Below, piece by piece: positions 53,410 through 62,800 of a DNA stretch of 64,000 bases (position 1 is the first letter of the stretch; every line of letters starts with the position of its first letter). This DNA comes from Cladopsammia gracilis (Eukaryota; Cnidaria; Anthozoa; Scleractinia; Dendrophylliidae). Location: positions 1,178,501 through 1,242,500 of the forward strand of contig JAJGOT010000138.1 in the NCBI GenBank assembly GCA_022457155.1, read 5' to 3'. The translations under genes and the position numbers were made by a program. The notes beneath the pieces are model-generated. The model saw nothing but the letters and a program-made list of their open reading frames with translations. It ran no database searches and had not been told where the DNA came from.

Positions 53410-56400
53410 TTTCGCTCGATTGCGCGCGGCTCAGCTCCCGAGACCCGAGCACCCGAGCGGCCTTCGATCGCCAAATTTATTAACCTCGCTTCGCGAAGAA
53501 CAAATAAAATGGATATAAGTATCGCCTATTTTCGCTTTTAAATTCCCTGCGCGCCGTCGTTTTGAATATTTATGACGTGTTATGGTTGCCGCTATTGTTA
53601 AGAATCGAAGTTCTTTTGTATGCAACAATTAGACAACCGTAACACGTCATACATATTCAAAATGGCGGCGCGCGGGAAATTTAAAAGCGAAAATAGGCGA
53701 TATTCATATCCATTTTTTTGTACACTAAAATTATATTTTCGCCTGTTTTTTTTTTTACAATTTTTTAATTTAGACTTTATTTCCAATAATTTAACGTCAA
53801 TTTGTTATAATAATGGAAGTTCCCTTTAAAGGTTACATGACTCCATCCTTTATGTCCGATATAAAATATCTTGTAAGGTTGAAAGTAATACGTGTTTGTC
53901 ATCTTTTCAAATCCATTTTTCAGCGAGGCTATCTGTTTCTCTGCGAGTTTTTTTGGGAAAAAACAGGGAGCTTCGTGCGGACTGGAAAGCTGTAACTCCG
54001 CCGCAGGATGCCCAACCAATTTATCGCTTGTTTATGCAGTGGAGACACAAGGGTAAAATTAATGTCAGGTTACTTTATGAAGGAGAAAAAACATCGGCAG
54101 TGATTACAGGCAAAGTGCCTGTTCCTTACAAGATGTACGTCAGTGTTATTCTAAAGAATATTACAGCAACCACTAACTTTAAACACCTGGCAGCAAATAT
54201 CCTTACCTACCCAACAAAACTGGCAACTCTCTTCAAAGCATACCGCGAACCAGGTAAATTTAAGAACTTTTCTATTTGAATGGTCGTGATGCCAATGTCG
54301 TTCCAGTTTCTAGCAGGAACAATCCAATTAACGGCTACATATTTTAATTTAATTGATAATGTAGTAAAAGAATTTGAATATTGTCTAAACTCGAAAGAAA
54401 TCGGCTGAATCATAAAGGCATGAGCTAGAATGCTGGAACATTTGTTTAGATATACCACCGGCTCTTTTAAACTAGAGCAAACAGAAGGTGACATTTTAGA
54501 ATTACTACTAATTTCTCTTTTTTTCCTGTTTTCTCCAGTAGCTAATGCAGAAAACGAGACTCTTCCACTAAGAGTTTCAATCGATGCTTTTGGCTGGAAT
54601 TTTGTCAAAATTAGCATTGAAATGGGAAGACGTCACATGACTTACCAAATTAGCTGCAGAGCAGGAGAGGTGCTGATCAAAACAGTGACGTCAAACACTT
54701 CAGTACTCCTCTCCGGCCTCGATCAACTGACAAGATATCAAATCACAGTGGAAGTTGAAGAAAATAATACAACCTTGCCACTCTTGTCAGCTGAGGCCCA
54801 TTTCACTACTTTAGGTGAGATATGAATATGTTATGTTGGCTGTGGAATTTGGGGATAAAACTGAACAGGATAAGGAAAAGAGATTAGCAAAACAACCTAT
54901 TGTCATGCTTCCCCCACCTAGTTCACTTGTGAACAGTGTGCACATTAACTGTGTGCTAACTGCATGAAAAGCTAGGGCTGTATATGTGTGAAACATCTGT
55001 TTGTTGTACAACAAGGCGAGAGGTGTTTGTATAATTCATTGAGCGGTTTAGCACTTTCGTGAAGTGTAATCCAAATTATAATTATAAGAAAGACGACGAA
55101 ACAGTTTCGTTTTGTCAAAAATCAATTGTGTTTTTTTTTTCTTAAAAATTATAGCCCAACTGCTACTATCCAATTTATTCTTAGTAAACATTTAACAACT
55201 GAAATCGCAGGAGATTGTTTTACACTACAGTAGAGTTTGGAAAGTAGCAGCCCCAGTTATTTTCGGAATTAGCAGTCCTAAGGGGCCGTAACTTGCGGGT
55301 AGCCGTTACTTTCAGAATTAGCAGGCCTAAGGGGCCGCAACTTGCGGGTAGCCGTTACTTTCGAAATTAGCAGGCCTAAGGGGCCGCAACTTGCGGGTAG
55401 CCGCTACTTGGGAAGCTAAAATACGTGAGTAATTGAAGAAAAAAATGTGTCTTAAATGTGGCATCGCCCTCCCAACGTATGGGGAACGTGATAACGAAAT
55501 AAATATGAGTAGGCTAGATAATTATTCGATGCAGGACTTGTGGTGATGATGATTAATGTAACCCGGTAAAAGAAGAGAGGGATATAGAGCAATGAACACT
55601 TCCTTAATGCTGCATGGGCATTTAGCTTTGTGCGAAAAAAATGCTGTCAAGTTGGAAAGTTCAAATTGAAAGTTCCCGTGCAAATCACTGAAGTCGAAAC
55701 TTCGGAATAAATGTTCCTGTTCGAGTCCCGGTATAGAGAGCTTTGTTTTGGAGACGTCATTATGGTATTTTTGATTGGACCGTTACTTTCTGGTGGGCCG
55801 TTACTTTCGGGTGTACCGTTACTTTCGGGTGGGCCGTTACTTTCGGGTGTACCGTTACTTTCGGGTGGACCGTTACTTTCGGGTGTACCGTTACTTTCGG
55901 GTGGGTCGTTACTTTCGGGTGTACCGTTACTTTCGGGTGGGTCGTTGCTTTCGGGTGTACCGTTACTTTCGGGTGGGTCGTTACTTACCGGTTTGTCGTT
56001 ACTTTCGGGAATTACGAAAATTAACGTTACTTTCGGGGGCCGCTACTTTCGAAACTCTACGATATTTAGCTCATATATTTTATTAGTTTTTACGCCGCTG
56101 GAGATTAAATTAGCACTTTTATGAGCTCTTTTGTTGCAACTAACAGTGAACTGAATACACCGGTGGGTATACTCTAAAGCTCTGAGTATAAGTTCTCCTT
56201 ATTGTTATGGTTTGACGATCTTATTTTCCTTTACTTTTTTACACAGACAAAAATGAGTGTACTGACGTGCCCCGTCTTTGTCTTGAGGATCATTCCGAGT
56301 GTATTAATACAAGAGGGAGCTACTTTTGCCGCTGTTTATCTGGGTGGACTGGTGATGGAACAACATGCAAAGGTTTGTGGCTGACAGTGAGCTGGTTAAA

Positions 56401-58196
56401 CAAAACTTCTTCTCGATCTGAATCTCGGGTTCAACAAACCATTTTGGAGTTACCACTCAGCGCTTTTGTTACATTGCTAATGTCAGTTGTTCCATGTGAA
56501 AATACGTTTTTATTATGCCAGTGTGCAAGCCGCCTGCCCAACTGGCCGGGACCTTAAGGGTCGTCAGGGGACCAAAGGAAATCTATAACCCCGGCAGCAT
56601 TTGAACCCATGACTTCAGTCGCCGCAGCTTTGTAATCAAACATCTCACTTGAAATCGGACTCCAGGTTATCTGCGAAAACATCTGGAAAAAGCTCTTATA
56701 TACGAAGAAAATGAAGGGAGGGAAGAAGCACTGATAATCATGGCTAAATTTTGCTTAATTTTGATCGACAAAATATTGGAAACTGTACGAATATTTGAGA
56801 TAACACTTCATTTCTTAAGTTCAGGGCTTTCTGGTTGCTTTCTGTGTATAGAGCGTATGCACTCACGTGGCAAGCAGCTATGCAAATTTATTGGAACAAA
56901 AGAAAGTGTTAACATAAGAAAAGCGTTCAAATCCCACAGGATTGTTTTGGTACACCAACATGGCCGCCGTTCTATTGTTTTGGTACACCAATATGGCCGC
57001 CGTGACGTCATGTGCATACGCTCTATAATTGCCTTTGTTTCTTGCAGAAGTACCAGACGACAAAGGAACCCTATCCTATTGTGACAAACACGGTTACTTA
57101 AATATCACATGGTTGCTGACACAACAAGGCCAAACAGCCTTAGCACCATGTCCCGCCGAATCAAGAGGTACCTAACTGCGTATAGGGTTTATATATTAAC
57201 TGCTTCTACGTATGTCATCATTTGACTCTTTATGTACCGATCATCGCCAAATTTCTCCTTGTAAAATAATAACATTATCACCCAAGATGAATCCTCTCGA
57301 TATTTTAACAATTTCTCCCAACTACTTATAAAAGAAAGGTATGAACACAAGAAAGGATAATTTGTATTTTAATATTAGGAATTACAGGGTTAAGTGTGAT
57401 TACGTTCGGGAGTTTACATAGACCATGAGCGAATGAGAGGGGAAACACGTAAGCAAGTGCCGAACTCGGCTGCCTGGCCATGCGGATAAACAACACACAA
57501 CTCACGGAAAGGGTAGAGAAACTGACTTTCTTTTATTTTCTTTCTTGAGTATGTTACTTATTTTATTTGATGATTGATAAATAAGGTTGTCATGCTCCAC
57601 TTCTGTTGTTTTTACAACAATAGAGTGTTTTCACTGACGTCGTATCGAAATTCATAAGCAGTTTTTGATTCCAAAATGTTTATGGAATTGTAAAGAGTTT
57701 AAAACTACAGATGTGGGCCAAATTTTGAAGCGCAAGAGCATTTCGTTCAAGAGTTATAGGCGAATGAACATTAGACATTTTTTGTAAGAAATGTATGGAG
57801 GGGCCATCTTGGTGTCCCGTGTCTCACTTTGGAACACCAACATGGCGGCCAAAAATTCAAAAAACAAAAATCTCATCACAAAATATTGTATTCACTATAA
57901 GTGCCATTAAATCGGCTTATAAGCATCTATAATTCAAAAATAACTTTCAACTGGTTCAATTTTGTTTGTTTTCACGGCTTATTTATTTACCTTTTTAAAT
58001 TAGCCTTTGCTAATTAATACATGACGATGTTTTTTTCAATATATATATATATATATATTTTCTTCTAGATTGCAATTTTTAAGACTATATTTAATTTTTA
58101 TTGTTTATATATATATATATATAGTATTCTTTCTTATAAAAATTGTAAAGCGCATTAGATCATTTTGTATGTGTACTGCGCTATATAAATTGTTAA

Positions 58197-58253
<57 letters not shown>

Positions 58254-59382
58254 TGAAATAGTGTGACGGATTGCGCGACACATTTAAATCGAAAGCAAAA
58301 CATCGTTAAAACCTGAAACTTTTTGTGAAAGATTATAACACTGGTATCCACATATCATGTTAGAAACAGCTTTGAAGGATGTATACTTCATATTTTTTAA
58401 TTTTTATGACGTCATGTGCAAAATGAATAAATTCCCGAGGCTCTTACATGTACTACAAATTTATTTACTTTAAAGATGTATTTTCAAAAATAACGACTAT
58501 TTGGCACGTCAGGCACACAGAAATTGTTATATTCCTTTAAAAAACAACTTGCTTGGTCAAATGGACAGGTATTTTAATAAAATAAACATTTCCTCCCTAT
58601 ATCTTAAGCGTTCAACACTTTCTAAGGAGGCGTTTATTCGAATACAGTGCTTGCAGTTTGGCAATTTATTTTTACTCATTAACAGGCCATTTCCGATTCA
58701 GTTTATGTCTCGTAAAAAAAACGAGACCTGATACACAATCCAGGTTCATTGGCAACTGAGTTTTATTTTAATGTGAATGAAAACTCATTTTTATTGTGCT
58801 CCGAGCCTCGCTTTGATTACGAGCCATGAAGCAACTCGGAAATAGCCTTTTGTATTTTGCTCATGTGAAGACTTGAAAAAGAAACCGGTCAAACTCGTTC
58901 AAATATTATTTCTTTTTCCTTAGGTATTGCCAAAAGAACATGTCTGAAAGATTTAGATGGCAGCGCCAAGTGGGGAGTTCCTGATCTCAGTGAATGTGTC
59001 TCTGAGAAAATGGCAGACATCGCCCAACAGGTAGAGTGTAAATAACTAACTGACGCGTAATGATAAAAATGATCGTTTATTTGTGTGAAGATTAATATAT
59101 ATATATATATATATATATATCATGATATGTTTCCGTTGACACAAATTTCAAATGTTGTAACACTAGTATAACGCTCCTGAGGACGACGCGACGGCCGAAA
59201 CGTTGAGCAATTAAACATCTGAAAGTCCAATTGGAGTTGGTTTCTTGACCATCACAAAGAATAAATAATAAATAACTCATTGTAGTCCGACTCTAGAAAG
59301 TCATCTTTATTCACAGCTCTGGTTCAATTCTACCATCGAGCACTTTCATAGCAGATGAAGGTTTTTCCACTGGTAGTCACAG

Positions 59383-59438
<56 letters not shown>

Positions 59439-59789
59439 CCGTAAAACTTGTGAGGGGTCTCGCAAACAATGCAGATCCTTAACCAACGTAAAATGCTTGC
59501 TGGAGGATCACTAAAACGATCGAGGACACTTGAAATAACTTAAATAAAAACGAAAATGTGAGGGTCAAGAATCCAACTCCAATGTAGCTTTGCTGGTTTA
59601 TTCGCTCGACGTTTCGACCATAACGGTCCTCATCAGGAGCATCTGAGGTATATACTAACTGTAATTTCGAATGTTGTAACAGTTAGTATATACCTCAGAT
59701 GCTCCTGATGAAGACCGTTATGGTCGAAACGTCGAGCGAATAAACCAGCAAAGCTACATTGGAGTTGGACTCTTGACCCTCACATTTTC

Positions 59790-59863
<74 letters not shown>

Positions 59864-62800
59864 TTTTGTTTAGCAATTTGAGCATGCAAAAAGCATTGAT
59901 AATCACCGAGGTGAGAACAATTATGACCATATATCACGAGCGTGTCGGAAGAAAATGCTAAATTAAAAATTTAAATAATAAAACCTATAAAATTTTACTG
60001 AGTTCCTGCAGCACTTTTCTGTAACTTTTCTGCTGATTGTGACGAGGCGAAATCTTTCAAGAAATTCTTTTTTCGATCTTACCAAGACATGTTTTGACGA
60101 TCAAATGGAATTTGACATCGATGACGTAGAAGTTGGCTTTGTGGGCGCCACAGCGGATTCTTTCACAAACACAACGAGCTAGTTTTGTTTATTAAAAGGA
60201 GGAAGAAACACCACGCTGTGAAAAGAAAAATTGGTGACAACAGTGACGGTAATATGTCATTAAAGAACGAGGAAACAGTACAGATCAAGGACGATGAAAA
60301 AAGCTGTGCAAAAGCTTTGTTGTAATAGTAGAAACAAGGAGCAAAGGACCGCGAACGAAAATGCTGCTGCAGTACGTAGGATCTATAGATCCTACGACAT
60401 GATATTTAAAATTCTTTGCCTATTACTCATGGTCACGCGCTGCTGTGACGTGGGTCAATTGGCAAGCATTTGGATTCGAGCTCTCATTGTTGCCATCACC
60501 ACCTGCGATTTGGTAAAGAATTGGCGTTCGCGCTAGTTTTTCTATCTTTTTGCTGCTACACCGTGCTGACGAGACCCAACCAGGTCGAAACAGCTGTCCA
60601 CGGTTGCATTTTGGCTTTCAGTTTGGGCTCTATCATGTCAGTGTCGCGTTAATTGTTCTACGTAGTATCAGCGTTGCTCACTTGTTTATGTTGTAATGTT
60701 TGCAGCCATTCATATCTTTTTCCCCTTTGCTTATAATAAGCAAAACTCGCGCAAGAAGAAGACGTATCTCGCGTGGAGGACATTCAAAGCTGGCTGAGTG
60801 AGGGTCAAAGGAGAAGATTTTCCACCGCCGAATATTTTCTTTGGACAGAAACAATTTTAAGTGTAATAAGAATAATTTGAAAAACATTTTATAACAAAAT
60901 GAAAAGTACACTTAAACTCGCATAAAAATTCATTGACAAATTAACGTAACACTCTGTTTTTCATTTTCGTTCGATAGACTATTTACACGAACTTGCCCTT
61001 TTCATTTGTTACATTCCTCTATATTAAAGAAGAGCAAATATTCACTTGAACTGATGTATGCGTGCTATTTTATTAACAAATTGATCATCAATGATCATCC
61101 TACAAACTGGCTGCTTCTTGGGATCTTTAAGGGATTTTTATTTCCAAATTTAAACATTGGAGCCTCTTTAAAACAAAAGTTGCATTCAAAACAGCATATC
61201 AGTAAACATTTTATTAAAGGAAAGTGGCGTTCACAATTCGGATGTTGCACCATTCACAGAGCGGTCTGCAAAAAAAGAAAAAAGACGGCTTTGACAAGTG
61301 CAGACGGCTTTTTGGGTCTGGCAGAGGCGATAACAATAGGCTGCTAACAGTCCTCTGGATTGTCGAGCGGGCGAGCAAATACGCGATCGGCGATCGGCGA
61401 TCGACCGATTGGCATCCCAATACGAGCAGGCCGAATATTTCTATAACGACGGAAACGACGCAAAATGTTAAATACCGTCCTATACTTAACGACTAACAAA
61501 CAATGCTTTTTTGTGTGTATTTTGCCGAGCACTCAGATCAATCCAAATTATACGCCATCGTTAGTAAATCATCGCAACAAGGAGCGGGCACATTTTCATC
61601 TAAACAACAAATTATCCAACAACATGTGATTTCTTTTATCATGTGAGAAACTTGGGACAAAAAAGTAAAATGTTTTTAATTCACTTCTTACTTACTTTAC
61701 TTACTTCTCGCTTAATATATATTATATATATATTATATATATATTATATATATTATATATATTGCGCGAGAGAAGCAATAAAGTTAAAGTTGAGAGAAAC
61801 TATTTGCAAAGCTACATGTTGTCACCATTACTCTAGCCACACAGTGGTACAGTTTTCATACAAATGTACCGTACCGTTCCGTTCCGTCCTTCTCATATAT
61901 GCCTATTACTAGGAGTAATCAGGGATTAATGAAGTGCGTTCGAAATTGCTATTTTGGAAACTTAAATTTCCATTAAAAAAGTGTCATTCAGGTCGGTGTG
62001 TGGGGGAGGGGAGGGGAGGCGGATTTCGGGTACATCTTAAATCAGGATTTGATAATTGCAGTATTGTGAGGTGCCAAAAGTACCTGTATGATTAGACAAA
62101 TTTCAAATTTACTAAAGTTTTAATGAAGTAACAATGTGAATCTCTGTGCTTGAGATGTCTACATTGTTTGTTTTCATTGGTTTCTGATAACTTTCTCTTT
62201 ATGTATCTCAGTTTGTTTTTACTCTCAGTCACTGTTGAAACATAGTGCAACTCATTGATATATCCAATAAAAATTGTCTTCCGTCCTTCCTGATCAGCAA
62301 CAGGAGTCAGGAATGTACCTTCAGGTGAATCTATATTCCGGTTTGATCCTGTGATATGAATGACACAGTTATATGCATGCATGATATTATCACACCATGT
62401 GCCTTGTTTTGACATTTGTCGAATATAGTTATTCCAGTGATCATCAGAAATACTTTCTGGGTAATCCTGTAAATGGCTAATTCCAGCCATACGAATTTCA
62501 AGGTGCAAACATCAGTCCGATACAGTTGGTGTAAAACTGGCCACCGAGCACAATGGCTGTTTTCACACTAGAGACGGACAAATCGTCTGGACGGACAAGT
62601 CGTCTCAGACGGACAAGTCGTCTTAGTGAGAAAACGGGACGAACAAAATTTTGGACGTAAAAGTCGTCTGATTTTGTCCGTCGATTTGGCCGTCCATTAA
62701 GAGGATTTTTCGAGGACGATTTGTTCGTCTAGACGGATATTAAAAGTCGTCCAAAGTCCGACTTAAATTCACACCAGACGAACAAATGGTTGTATCTCGG

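Noticed and set aside
55711..56124. Long overlapping ORFs with repeated PLLSGG and [16 protein letters not shown] peptides
   Set aside because: They come from an 18-bp DNA repeat that leaves every forward frame open; not protein-coding.
59695..59961. ORFs rich in alternating Ile-Tyr on both strands
   Set aside because: Products of the (TA)n microsatellite.
60294..60652. Overlapping ORFs containing hydrophobic stretches, considered as a receptor-like gene
   Set aside because: No conserved motif and no splice support; the apparent hydrophobicity may be chance.
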